Source: Bolinopsis microptera (lineage: Eukaryota; Ctenophora; Tentaculata; Lobata; Bolinopsidae). From it: DNA of 64,000 bases. Location of the stretch: NCBI RefSeq assembly GCF_026151205.1, contig NC_087076.1, positions 15,329,419-15,393,418 of the forward strand, read 5' to 3'. This document shows positions 48,710 to 59,530 of the stretch, piece by piece. The first letter of the stretch is position 1. Each line of letters begins with the position of its first letter. The notes beneath the pieces were generated by a model that saw only the letters and a program-made list of their open reading frames with translations, was not told where the DNA came from and searched no databases. The translations under genes and the position numbers were made by a program.

Positions 48710-48920
48710 GAAATTTCCAAAAAAAAAAAATTGTAGGATTCAAGATTCGAGTTTATTTTGCTACACGTTGTATACTTCTCGTGCACGCGATCAAAAAGGG
48801 TTACAGCGTGTGTGAAATTTCCAAAAATAAAATAAATATGTAGGATTCAAGATTCGAGTTTATTTTGCTACACGTTGTATACTTCTCATGCACGCGATCA
48901 AAAGGGGTTACAGCGTGTGT
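48710..48920. repeat. Two tandem copies of a ~104-bp unit
   Basis: Copies start GAAATTTCCAAAAA at 48,710 and 48,814 and end CAGCGTGTGT. They are nearly identical (CTTCTCGTGC against CTTCTCATGC, and a changed A-run), so the duplication is recent. No coding sense seen. Confidence 0.9.
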
Positions 48921-49464
48921 CAATTTTGCTCTAACCAGAGCCCTCTCGCTTGCAGTAGCGCGCGACCGCCGAAGGCTAATTGTGAAATAAGCGCGTCACG
49001 CAGTACGCGTAGACACATGGCTATGTGAAGTCAAAGCTTATTACATAAAATGTTTTATTCGTGTGCGTGCATGCAAAGAGAAACAAGCAATAATTAGCAA
49101 GCTAGGTAAGCATCGCCCGTAAATTATTCACAGGTCCTTTGCACTTCGGGGAATAAAAGTAAATCATACTTTTAAAGTAAAGTAAGTAAAGTAAAAATTA
49201 TGACATAACATTATCACTAATGTCTACAAAGTATCATCACACTACATGGAAAAATAACTATTTCTCCATCAAATTTAAAGGTAATAATTTATCAAATATT
49301 AATCATGAATAAAAACAACATTACAAAATTTAATTTATTCATACTTCCCAGTGGAGTAAAGATTTATAAAACGTTTCTTTGCTACATAAGGATGGAACCA
49401 CAGATAATCATTGTGTTTTTCCTTATTACTGATATAACTGGTACCTTCAATTCTTGTTAAAACT
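48921..49464. other. Non-coding stretch
   Basis: Holds a short AAAGTAAAGTAAG microsatellite near 49,165-49,195 and otherwise plain AT-rich sequence. No gene seen. Confidence 0.5.
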
Positions 49465-49515
49465 TACTTACTTTGGTTACTTTGGTTGTGTTTATCCTCG
49501 TAGCAGGAAGGGTCA

Positions 49516-49593
49516 TCAGATTTCTGACCACCTCGATGGCGAGTAGTCTACCAGGGAATTAGACCAGCTGCAGCTATAACCGGAAGTCGGAGT
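49516..49593 (-). CDS. LINE B ORF2 C-terminus beyond the copia insertion
   Basis: About 24 codons (TSGYSCSWSNSLVDYSPSRW, then SEI and a stop at 49,516-49,518) follow in frame from PDNPP at 55,266. The PPTSGY...NSLVD ending is the usual end of this LINE group. It shows that the copia element entered LINE B without loss of sequence. Confidence 0.85.
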   Translation of the reverse strand, partial: TPTSGYSCSWSNSLVDYSPSRWSEI

Positions 49594-49768
49594 TGTGAAT
49601 GTTTGTATTTCCATTAACATAGTTTTAATACTTTCAATTACTACAATATAACTGTTTCAGGAGATATGTTCCCTGTTTATGTGTCTTAGGCTAGTGGAGC
49701 CTTGTTTGATATCCCTTCCCTTATACCCTTGGTGTTTCATTGCTTTCAGTGGTACTTGCCATTTCACA
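49594..49768 (+). repeat. Copia 5' LTR
   Basis: 175 bp, starts TGTGAA and ends TTCACA, a perfect inverted pair. It differs from the right LTR only at the base in TTTCAGTGG versus TTTCACTGG. Confidence 0.95.
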
Positions 49769-51756
49769 TTGGTAGCAAGGAAGTGAACCTGCTGATTTGA
49801 GATCTACCGTGATGACAGGTGAAAACTCATTGGAGACACCTGCACCAAGCCCGGGTAACAATAGAACTGGATACAAGGCTCCACCGGCTTACAAGGAAGG
49901 TCGCTGCTATGAGGACTGGAGGTTGGACATTGATCTGTGGAGTGAGTTTACGGCTCTTCCCAAGAAGAGGAGGGCAACTGCGTTTCTTTTGGAGCTGAAG
50001 GAAGGAAAAGTCAAGAACCATGTTAGATCCTTGGGCAAGGAAGTGCTCATAGCTGAGGATGGCTTGGAGCAGATAATAGCTCGATTAGATAAGATCTACA
50101 AGGAAGACTCGTCACATATAGCATATAAAATATACTGTAAGTTCGAACAGTATGAAAGGCGCGATGAAATGAATCTGCAGAGTTATATATCTGAGTTCGA
50201 GAAGTTGTACGACGATCTGAAAAAGCACAAGATCGAGCTGCCAGAAGAAGTACTTGCATATAGAGTATTGAACAGTGCCAAGCTGGCACCAGAGAAAGTC
50301 GATCTTGCATTGGCAACTGTGAAGAGTATGACCTATGCAGAGATGGCAAAAACGATAGGGAAAATCTTCACACGACTCCCAAACACCGACAGTCAGCAAC
50401 ACGGAAGTGAAACTACTGTGATAAAGAGTGAGCCAGAAGAGTGTAACTTTACCTACAACAACAACTGGAGACGAGGCTCTAGAGGAGGTTCAAGAGGTTC
50501 AGGGAGTTACAGTGGTCCGTATAAAAATAACCGAGGAACCAACAGAGGAACTTCATTTCCATATTCAAGAGATGCTAGAACCAGGTTCAATAGCGGCTGT
50601 TTTGAGTGTGGAGATAAGGGCCATATTGTTCGTTTTTGTCCAAAGAAAGCAAGAGGTGCTCAGTACTTCGCGGAGGAAGAAATGGAATCAGAGAACTCTG
50701 GAAGCGCCTACGTGACTCTGATGGTAGAAGAAACCACCCTCATTCAGGAGAAGCCTGATTCCAGCTCACTAGTGTTCGAGACACTATCGTGTGCAGTCAT
50801 TGATTCTGGCTGCACAAAGACTGTGGTTGGAAGAAACTGGGTTGAACAGTATGCAGAAACATTGGGAGAAGAAGAAAGACGGATGATGACTCCAACTGAA
50901 TGTGCAACCCCTTTCAAGTTCGGAGATGGTAAGAAGGTGACCTCAGTTGAAAAGATAAAGATCCCAGGGAGGATAGGGACGCAGAAAATACTCATCAATG
51001 CAAATGTTGTGAGTTGTGACTTACCCCTACTATTGAGCAAACCCTCTTTGAAGAAGGCAGGAGCAGTAATTGACTTCACCAAAGACACAATGATGTTCAA
51101 CAGAGAACAGGTCAAATTGCTTGAGTGTAAGTCAGGACATTACTGTGTACCCCTGTGCAACAGAAGGAGATGTCTCAGCGACTCAAGTGTGCAGTTGGTA
51201 TTGACAGTTACTGAAGATACTATGGGTGGCACAGATGAAAAAGAAATGAAAAAGAAAGCCTTGAAACTGCATAGGCAGTTTGCTCATGCTCCAGCATACA
51301 AGCTGCAGAGTATGTTGAGGAATGCAGGCTTCACTAAGAAAGAGTTTATGAAGGCTCTAGAGATAGTATGCAGTAACTGCGAAGTGTGCCAAAGATATGC
51401 TAAGCCAAAACCAAGACCGGTTGTCGGGCTGCCAAGGGGAACTGTTTTCAATGATTGTGTGGCAATGGACTTGAAAACTGTGCAAGGACAGCCAACATTC
51501 ATCCACATGATAGATTGTGCGACTAGATTTTCGGTTGCTAAGATAATCCCGAACAAAAAGAAGGAAACTGTTGTTGATGCAGTGTGCACAAGCTGGATTG
51601 CATTGTTTGGAAGTCCGAGGCGTTTCATGGCAGACAATGGTGGTGAATTCTCCAATGCAGAATATGTGGAGATGTGTGAGCAGTTTAATGTGGAACTACA
51701 GCAATCTGCAGCAGAAAGCCCATTCAGTAATGGGATGGTGGAAAGGCACCATAGAG

Positions 51757-52400
51757 TGGCTCCCCCTAAATAGCTGGGGCATTGAACCAGCTTAGTTGAT
51801 CAGCATCCCATCCCTTGCATACAATTAATTACAAAAGCACTAATTATACCTGTTTCAAAAGCATCCTGTCTGGAAGTTCCCTGACTGCCGTGTGAATCTT
51901 TGGATCTATTTTTGGATCTATTTTTATATTGATATGATTTTTATATACCTATATATCCATCGCATAATTTCCATGTCCGCCTGAACAAACCTGGCACCAT
52001 CAAATCTTACCTCTAGAAACCCCAGAACAAATCAAGCCTAGTCTGAATTCAAAACTAGTTGACCAGCTACGTACAGTTTCCTGGACAACTGGAACCTTTT
52101 TGGGCCATGCACAAGCCAATAGCATGTATGGTCCTGCAGTGGGGTCTCCTTGTCCTTGGATCTGTGTTTTGATCCGTCTTTTCTTAAAATTTTCAATTTG
52201 TGTCACTTAGACTCACCTATTAAATGTTAATCGACACCACTGGTCCTAGTTAGATTTAGCCAAGGCACGACTACTCAAAAGTAACAGTTAAATAGGTGTG
52301 ACATACTATTATATTCTTATAATTATATCATATGAATTGATTGCACTGCTAATAAATAAAATACTTTGTTTTACTAAAATACTTTGTTTTACTAAATAAT
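51757..52400. mobile_element. ~650-bp insertion inside the copia element
   Basis: The copia integrase region is interrupted by a non-coding block ending in two near-copies of ATACTTTGTTTTACTAAA (52,365-52,398). The left end on the minus strand has GGTTCAATGCC, like an RNA-polymerase-III B box, which hints at a SINE, but I find no convincing A box and no clear target duplication. The element is not recognised. Confidence 0.6.
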
Positions 52401-55090
52401 AGCCGAGATGATGGTGAAGACAAAAGAAGATGTACGATGCACATGGGAGGTGTCACTAGCTTGGGCTGTCAGTGCAAAGAACTCACTTCAGATGTCAGGA
52501 GGATATTCCCCGTACCAGCTTGTCTTGGGAAAGAACCCGCCATTGCCAAATGTGGTAGATAATCATCTTCCTGCCTTGGAGGAGAAAGTTGCCAGTAGAC
52601 ATCTGGAAGACAATCTGAGAGCAATGAGGACTGCACGTGAGGAGTTCATAAAAGCAGAGAATAGTGCTAAAATCAAACGTGCCTTGCGGTCACAGGTCCG
52701 TACCTGTCAAGACACTGTGCTGGAGATGGGTGAAAAGGTTCTCTATAAGAGAAACAATTCTGACAGATGGAGTGGACCTGGTGTTGTGATAGGACGTGAT
52801 GGTCAAACTTTTGTTGTCAAACATGGCTTCCAAATAGTGAAAGTGCACCCATGCCATATCTCTAAGAAGACGACCCAAGAGAAGCATCAATTTGTTTCAC
52901 CCGAAAGTAATGATGGTACAGAAAAAAGGATGGTTGATGAAGATCAGACTCCAAGATACTATTCTGAAGAAGTTTCACTTGAGCAGAGAGCTTCTAGAGA
53001 GAAAGAGTTGAGAATTCCTACAACAAGCACGGTAGTAACTGCTGACACCCGCGAGTTGGCAACTCAAGTCATTGTGCCTACGGCAAGTAGACAACAAGAG
53101 TCTGTAGAAAAGATAGAGCTCCCCAAAGTGAAGACACATGTTCTCTTTCGAGCAAAATACCCTGAAGACGGAGAAGAAGAAACATGGGAGAAGGTTTATA
53201 TTCACAGTAGAGCAGGAAAAGCCTCTGGAAAATATGCTAAGTGTCTGAACATTCAGCTCGATGGGGAAAGCACTACCCAATGTGTGGACTGGTCTGAACT
53301 TGCTTCTGAGTGGCATGCTGATCCAGAACAAGAGCAAGAACAAGAGCATGAAGTCATGTTCACCAATGGAGAGATGTTTCAGCAAGATATAGTTGATGCA
53401 AAGATTGCAGAACTCGAGAAATTCAAGCGCAATGAGGTCTATGATGAAGTGGGAAATGATGGTCAGTCTACAATTGGTGTAAGATGGGTAGTTACCCGAA
53501 AAACAACAGGAGAACCAAAAGCAAGGTTGGTTGCTCTAGGCTACCAAGAGAGGGATAAAGGTTTGAGGGCTGACTCACCGACATGTAGTAAGGATACTAT
53601 TCGTATCGTTACAATGTTGTGCCAAGGACTGAAGTGGCTCATTCAACACATAGATGTACAAGCTGCTTTCTTACAAGGGGAACAGTTAACAAGAACATTG
53701 TTTATAAAGCCACCAAAAGAAGCATCAACAGTAATGCTTTGGAAGCTGAAAAAATGCATCTACGGACTGATTGATGGGCCTCGAAAATGGTATATTACTC
53801 TGAGACGTACTCTAGAGGATCTGGGAATGACAATCTCTAGTTATGATGAATCGTTTTTCTTTGGACACCAGGGGGAAGAGCTGGCTGGTCTGATAGCCAT
53901 TCATGTGGATGACCTCATGTTTGGAGGGAATGAGTGGTTCTTAAGCCATGTCATGGGTTCATTGAAGAGCAAGTTTAAGTTGAGCACTGAAGTTGAAGGT
54001 TCTTTTGTGTACACAGGTCTAGATATCAAGCAGAGTTTCATGCTCATCAATGTTTCTCAGTTTGGATACATTGAACAAATATCTGAGATCAAAATCGATT
54101 CAGCTAGAGTAAAACTAAACGATGTGCCAATAAACGAGGTTGAAAAGAGACAGCTCAGGTCAGCTGCTGGACAACTGCTGTGGGTTGCTACTCAAACGAG
54201 GCCTGACATAAGCTATGGAACTTGTATTGCCGCAAACTCGTACTCCTCTGGAACTGTGCGTGATCTGAAGTTGGTAAATAAAACAATACGGTTTATGAAG
54301 CGAAACCCGTTATCACTGAAATTCCCGAAAATCCAGTTTAATGGGGCATTTATCATAGTCTTCAGTGATGCCTCATTTGGAAATCTTTCTGATGGATCTT
54401 CTCAGGGTGGACACATAATATTCATGGCTGAAAAGAGTGGAAAATGCTGCCCTCTTACCTGGCCTGGCAGAGCCGAAAGATACGTAAAGTTTGCAAGAGT
54501 ACACTCGGTGCAGAGAGTTGGGCTCTAGTTGATGCTCTAGATGCAGCAGAGCTAATATCAACCCAACTCGACCAGATCTTCAGGGGAAAGGGCTTGTTCC
54601 CTATCATCGGTCTAACAGACTGTAAGTCACTGTATGATGCGATTAGAACAACCAACTCTCTGGAAGATAAGGGCTTGCGGATTCCAATGGCATGTCTGAG
54701 GCAACGATTTAACCGAGATGAGGTCAAATTTGTTTGGGTTCCGACAGGATTGCAACTGGCAGACTGCCTTACTAAGGCAGGGGCTTCATCGGGGCTACTA
54801 CGTGGGACTATTGAGGATGGGAAACTTCCCAAAGCTGTATCAGCTTTATTGTTCAATGGAATTTAGAACGCTTATTTGTTGGTTACAAAAACAATTGAAT
54901 TATATGAATTTTATGTGTGATGTATTAGTTCGTATTCGAACGTTTTTTTAAAGAGTTTTTAAAGAGTTGAATAAAGGTATATATTTATTATTTTTATCAT
55001 AATTACAATTTATCAGATGAATTGGGCTCATTCGAGCACGAGCATTTTTTATCTATTTAAGTTTTTATTAAAGAGAAAGAAAGGGGAGAT

Positions 55091-55265
55091 TGTGAATGTT
55101 TGTATTTCCATTAACATAGTTTTAATACTTTCAATTACTACAATATAACTGTTTCAGGAGATATGTTCCCTGTTTATGTGTCTTAGGCTAGTGGAGCCTT
55201 GTTTGATATCCCTTCCCTTATACCCTTGGTGTTTCATTGCTTTCACTGGTACTTGCCATTTCACA
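55091..55265 (+). repeat. Copia 3' LTR
   Basis: 175 bp, same ends as the left LTR. It is preceded by a purine-rich tract AAAGAGAAAGAAAGGGGAGA and followed by GGAGG of LINE B. Confidence 0.95.
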
Positions 55266-56925
55266 GGAGGGTTGTCCGGTATCAAAGCAATAAACTTGGA
55301 CAAACTAACTTTAAACGACTCAAACGTAGCTTCAGCTTTAATATTATCAGGCACTTTGTTCCACAGTTTTGGTCCTCTTACAGCAAATGAGCTGTCATAG
55401 AGTGTCTGGTTGCTCGAGGAACTCAACCTAGACAGGGAAGGGATGATTGCTTGGGTACCATGTCTGGATGTTTTTGTGAACCTTATATTGCTGCAATTGG
55501 GGACAACATTGTGAAGGATCTTCCACATCATCAGAATAGTGTACCGTTCCCTTCTGCGCTGCAGTGACATTAGCTTTAGATGTGAAAGCCTCTCCCAGTA
55601 GTTCATATTTTCCAGACCGCATATACGATCGGTGAATGTTCGCTGGACCCCCTCCAAAAGCTGGATCTCAGTCACCTTAACAGGGTCCCACAGCGGACAA
55701 CAGTACTCTAGTAGGCTTCTGACCAAAGACTTATATAGGGTAGTCATTACGGTCCTATCACGAGTTTTGAAGACACTAAACACCCATGACAGTGTGCTTC
55801 TAGCTTTCTTGACCATATTACCGATCTGTTTGGACCAGTTCAGATCGCTTGATACCATAACTCCGAGGTCTCTAACGTTCTCAACGGGATGTAGTATTTC
55901 CTCGCTGGAGACCTTGTAAAGTAGAGTTTCCACGTAAAAAGGAAGTTCAGAAAAGGTACTTTTTCTATTGTGGAGATGATTCAGGAGCTCAAACTTCTGT
56001 TCGTGGAGCTTCATGTTGTTGCAGCGTGACCAGTCGAGAATACCGTACAGATCAGCCTGAAGCAGCAGACAGTCCTCAAAGCAATCGATACGTTTGGAGA
56101 CCCTAGTATCGTCAGCAAAGAAGCTTACCTTAGAAGAGGTAACAGCTAGCTCTAGATCGTTAATAAACAAAATGAACAATAGTGGTCCTAACACACTTCC
56201 CTGAGGGACACCACTTAGAACCCTGGCACTGTCCGAATGAACACCGTTTAGGACTACAACCTGTTCACGGTCAGAGAGAAATGACTGGATCCAGCTTAGA
56301 AGTTTGCCGTGAAATCCGTATCTCTTTAACTTTAACAAGAGAAGGTCCAAGTCAACTTTGTCAAACGCCTTGGCGAAGTCGAGGTATATGGAGTCTGTGT
56401 CTTTCCCCTGAGTAAACCCTTCAAAGATGTCATCAAAGTGATCGAGCATTTGGGTCAAGCAGCTTCTGTTCGATCTGAAACCATGTTGTTTGTCAGATAA
56501 CAAATTGTTGGTTTCGAGATGCTGAACCATGTGTTTCCTAACCACTCTTTCATAGACTTTGACTACATGTGAGGTCAGAGTAACCGGTCTGTAGTTAGCA
56601 GCATCACACCTGCTACCTTTCTTGAAAAGCGGTGTGACATATCCAGTCTTGTAGAAAGTTGGGACTATGCCTTTATACATGGACTCAGACCAGAGGAGAT
56701 GAATCGGAACACTCAAGCTTGAAGCACATCTTTTGAGGAGAATAGCAGGAATACCATCGGGTCCGGGTGCAGAGTCCAGCTTAATCTCAGATATAGCTTC
56801 CACGATGTGGTTAGGTGTGAGTACCAGTTCTGTATCCCTGCTAGTGAGAGGTGGTACTGTAAATGTAGGTAGTGACTTATCAGGGCAGTTGGGGTCACTA
56901 AAGACAGAACAGAACTGTTGCTGCA
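55266..56925 (-). CDS. LINE B ORF2, reverse-transcriptase half
   Basis: Motifs in order: LDSAPGPDGIPAILL, YRPVTLTSHVVKVYER, QHGFRSNRSC, YLDFAKAFDKVD, SGVPQGSVLGPLLFILFINDL, SFFADDTRV (active site, in place of the usual YADD), DLGVMVSSDLNWS, RSLLEYCCPLWDP, RICGLENMNYWERL. It copies the LINE RNA into the nicked target. The frame is intact up to the copia insertion after PDNPP; beyond the copia, at 49,593-49,516, the same frame continues TSGYSCSWSNS and stops after SRWSEI. The FADD active site is a natural variant seen in many LINEs. Confidence 0.9.
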
Positions 56926-58385
56926 GTATATATTAGCTAACTCTTTCCGTTCAGTTACCAGTTTCTTATCACGGTTTAGAAGAGTTGAAATATTGTGCTT
57001 AACTTTAGAAAAAGATTTAGCGTATGAGTAAAAGTATTTAGGATTGACTTTAATTTTATCCACTGCTCTCTTTTCACCTTTATCAAGATGGTGGACTATA
57101 GCTTCCTTGATCTCATAGCAAATTAATCCAATTTCGTCTTCAAGTTTCTTGATTCGAGCTAGGTCATTGGCACACTTTGCAGCAGAGAGACGGGTTTTAA
57201 GTCGTGACTTCTTCCTTCTCAGCGAATTATAAAGCTTCGGCTGGCCAGTTGGTGGTCGTTTCCGAGGAACATTTTCCAGGCATATATTAAGCACTGTCCG
57301 TGTAAACTCTGCGGGAAATTCTTCAAAAGTGCTTGCGTCTCCTAAGTCCTTCCAATTCACTCTGTTCAGGATCTCAGTAATCGGTTCGAAGTCTGCCCGA
57401 TTAAAGTCTAGGGCTCGGAAGCTCATTTCGTCAAGATATGAAGCCTGAGCCTTCTCCATCAGACCAGGGTTAAAGGATAGCAGTACATTAACCATTTCAT
57501 GATCAGATATTTCTGTTGCTTCACAAGTTACATCAGATACTAGCCGATCATTGTTACACAAGACGAGGTCTAGTGTACTGTTTCCCCTGGTTGGGACAGT
57601 AACCACCTGACTCAGCAGATGGGTTGACATGAAGCTTAGCAGGTATTGGGCGGAGAGATTTGAGTCAGAGGTCCCACCACTCATGATGTTTAGTGTTTCC
57701 CAGTCAATCTGGGGAAAGTTGAAATCGCCTGTTATAAAGACGTCGTAGCCACTAGGTGCAAGGTTCTCAATAGCGAATGTAAATCTATCTATTAGTTTTG
57801 AGAAACTACTTGAGCTTGCGTCAGGTGGCCTATAAGCAACTGCTATGCAAAGTTTAGCAGAAGGGTAGACATTAAAGATTCCCTGGCAAATGCTGTCGTC
57901 GTAAGTCTCCGACACCGAGACTGGGATGGACGACAGTGAGTAAAGTATTACTCCTCCGCCAACTCTCTTACTGCGATCACTTCGACAAAGTGAGTATCCG
58001 GGTAACTGAAGCTGGGCGTCACTGATATGTGACTTAAGCCAAGATTCTGTGATAGCAATAAAGGGGTAGAGCTGTCCAGACTGTCGTTTATCATCTACAT
58101 GACCAACAAGGTCATTAAGCTTCCATCTGCAGGTACTGTGGGCAGATGGATTTAAACTCCTAGCATTTAATAATAAGAGTGAGGAGAGAAAGGAATCTGG
58201 TGGTGTGGTAGCCTGGGCACACCTAGACTCATCATTGGGGGAGCTGATTGAACTGGGTAGATCATGGATGCTCCCATTGGCTGTGTGACAGTTTGGGATG
58301 GGGATGGGGTACCTTGATCCATCTTTTTCTCCAATGCTTCCAACTTGGCCGCCATCCCAGTGATCAAGTTTCGTAGCTCTAAAAA
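56713..58385 (-). CDS. LINE B ORF2, endonuclease half
   Basis: The frame is open from about 58,385, overlapping the ORF1 end in a different frame (offset -1). Endonuclease motifs: LLLLNARSLNP, AITESWL, GYSLCRSDRSKRVGGG, then AVAYRPP, TGDFNFPQIDW, STLDLVLC and EISDHE. No in-frame ATG occurs before the domain starts; the first is at 57,915, inside it. A 2-bp TA gain near 56,926 moves the frame, so the reverse-transcriptase half follows in another frame. The tail of this frame down to 56,713 is out-of-frame read-through. Confidence 0.85.
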
Positions 58386-59447
58386 ATCACTCGTGTTGGC
58401 ATTGGCATCACTATTCTGTTTGCTGTACCTCTGATTCGTGTTTAGAGTGTTACTCTTAGGACGCTCTCCCCTCTCAGGACGCTCCTTTGTACTCTTTCTG
58501 GTTGACCGGGGGTGAAACTTTAAACAGTCCTTTTTAGAACACGAACCATTCTCAAGTGCAGTTCTACAGATATCAGGGTGAAAGAATGTACAGTTTTTAC
58601 CTTCTTTACAACCACTCCTTCCCGTGAAACCAGATGCTCGGTACTGATTGCAGACCCTTGGATGAGTAGAAGGGCAAGAGTTCCCGTTGATCTTCTTTTT
58701 TCCACTGATTCCGTGTGGACAACTCCAGTTTAGGAACTCTTGACAAACAGTTGTGACTGGTTGTGAAGAGTCTGTAGCTGCAGCTGTCGTTGCAGTGGCT
58801 GAACTAGGCGATAACACAGGAGATGGAATTTGGGTCGAAGATATCACACTAGAAGGATTAAGACTGGAAACATCTGCTGAACTGTCCAAGGACTGGCTGT
58901 CAGCAGAAGAAACATTTCCTGATAGTGAAGACGATGTGTGGCGTGATCTCTGTTTCCTAGGTTCTATAGGATCAATTAGCCCATGACATGTGTTACAGAG
59001 CCACACAAAACCTGTCGGCGTGTTCATAGCTGACAGGGTCTGATGTAGCTCTTTGTTTCTTTCACAACAATGTGAACCTTTGAAACATTTAAAGCAATTG
59101 AAAAAAGGCATGACCTCAGGATCATGATCAATCACGTAGTTATCACCGCACTCTCCACACTTTCCAGGCATCAGAGCCATAAAACCAAGATAAAGGCGAT
59201 TGGCAAGAGATGACTTAGTGAAAATCTTAAAATCGTCCTTGTCAGCAAGAGCAATTCCTAGAAATTCAGCACAACTTTCAAGTATTCCAACCGTAAATTG
59301 ATTAAGTCGCTGAAGGTTAACTGAACGAGACTGTAAACATTCAAAAGCAGAAATAACAGGTCTGATAGACGAGTTAGCTTTTTCTATCAGTTTCCCGATA
59401 ATAATCTTGGTACTTTCACTGTCATTTTTCTGGGGATTCCCTGCCAT
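58167..59447 (-). CDS. LINE B ORF1, PHD-like and CCCH zinc-finger protein
   Basis: About 426 residues from MAGNPQK; an ATG 39 nt further upstream is possible, but the 59,447 start has a strong context (ACACCATGG). Residues ~100-160 hold CGEC, CFKC, H-CC and CNTCH in PHD-like spacing. A Ser/Thr-rich linker follows, then a CCCH cluster: C-x8-C (CQEFLNWSC), then CKEGKNCTFFH, then C-x8-C-x4-C-x3-H (CRTALENGSCSKKDCLKFH). The end has a short coiled coil (LITGMAAKLEALEKKM) and a Pro/Met-rich tail. CCCH fingers bind RNA in many proteins, so this ORF1 probably coats the LINE RNA in place of the usual RRM or CCHC fingers. The frame is intact to the stop at 58,167. Confidence 0.85.
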   Translation of the reverse strand: MAGNPQKNDSESTKIIIGKLIEKANSSIRPVISAFECLQSRSVNLQRLNQFTVGILESCAEFLGIALADKDDFKIFTKSSLANRLYLGFMALMPGKCGECGDNYVIDHDPEVMPFFNCFKCFKGSHCCERNKELHQTLSAMNTPTGFVWLCNTCHGLIDPIEPRKQRSRHTSSSLSGNVSSADSQSLDSSADVSSLNPSSVISSTQIPSPVLSPSSATATTAAATDSSQPVTTVCQEFLNWSCPHGISGKKKINGNSCPSTHPRVCNQYRASGFTGRSGCKEGKNCTFFHPDICRTALENGSCSKKDCLKFHPRSTRKSTKERPERGERPKSNTLNTNQRYSKQNSDANANTSDFLELRNLITGMAAKLEALEKKMDQGTPSPSQTVTQPMGASMIYPVQSAPPMMSLGVPRLPHHQIPFSPHSYY

Positions 59448-59530
59448 GGTGTAATGTATACCCGATGTATAAATGTACAATGGCACACGTTCACTTATCG
59501 CAATTTAGCAACAAATAACTGATAAGCGAG

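Larger units (their letters stand above)
49594..55265 (+). mobile_element. Ty1/copia LTR retrotransposon nested in LINE B
   Basis: A copia-family element with 175-bp LTRs that differ at one base, so the insertion is young. Flanks are GGAGT and GGAGG (four of five bases of the expected 5-bp duplication). A primer-binding site starting TGGTAGCA, as for initiator-Met tRNA, follows the left LTR; a purine tract (55,071-55,089) precedes the right one. Parts in copia order on the plus strand: gag with a CCHC knuckle (about 49.8-50.65 kb), protease (near 50.8), integrase (about 51.25-52.6), reverse transcriptase (about 53.4-54.3), RNase H (to about 54.85). It is nearly whole but not intact, with about two breaks, one being a ~650-bp insertion in the integrase region (51,757-52,400). 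Confidence 0.9.
49465..59530 (-). mobile_element. LINE B, CR1/L2-type, split by a copia element
   Basis: A minus-strand non-LTR retrotransposon about 4.4 kb long without the nested copia (49,594-55,265). Its 3' end lies at a short AACCAAAGT repeat near 49,465-49,485, typical of CR1-like microsatellite tails. Order on the minus strand: ORF1 (from 59,447), ORF2 endonuclease and reverse transcriptase, end of ORF2 at 49,516 beyond the copia insertion. Apart from the copia and one 2-bp shift in ORF2 it is intact, so it was probably active recently. The 5' edge (about 59,530) is set where LINE C's reading frame ends. Confidence 0.85.

Noticed and set aside
55154-55265. Continuation of the LINE B protein as KWQVPVKAMKHQG and beyond
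   Set aside because: This is the copia LTR read in antisense; the true LINE end resumes at 49,593.
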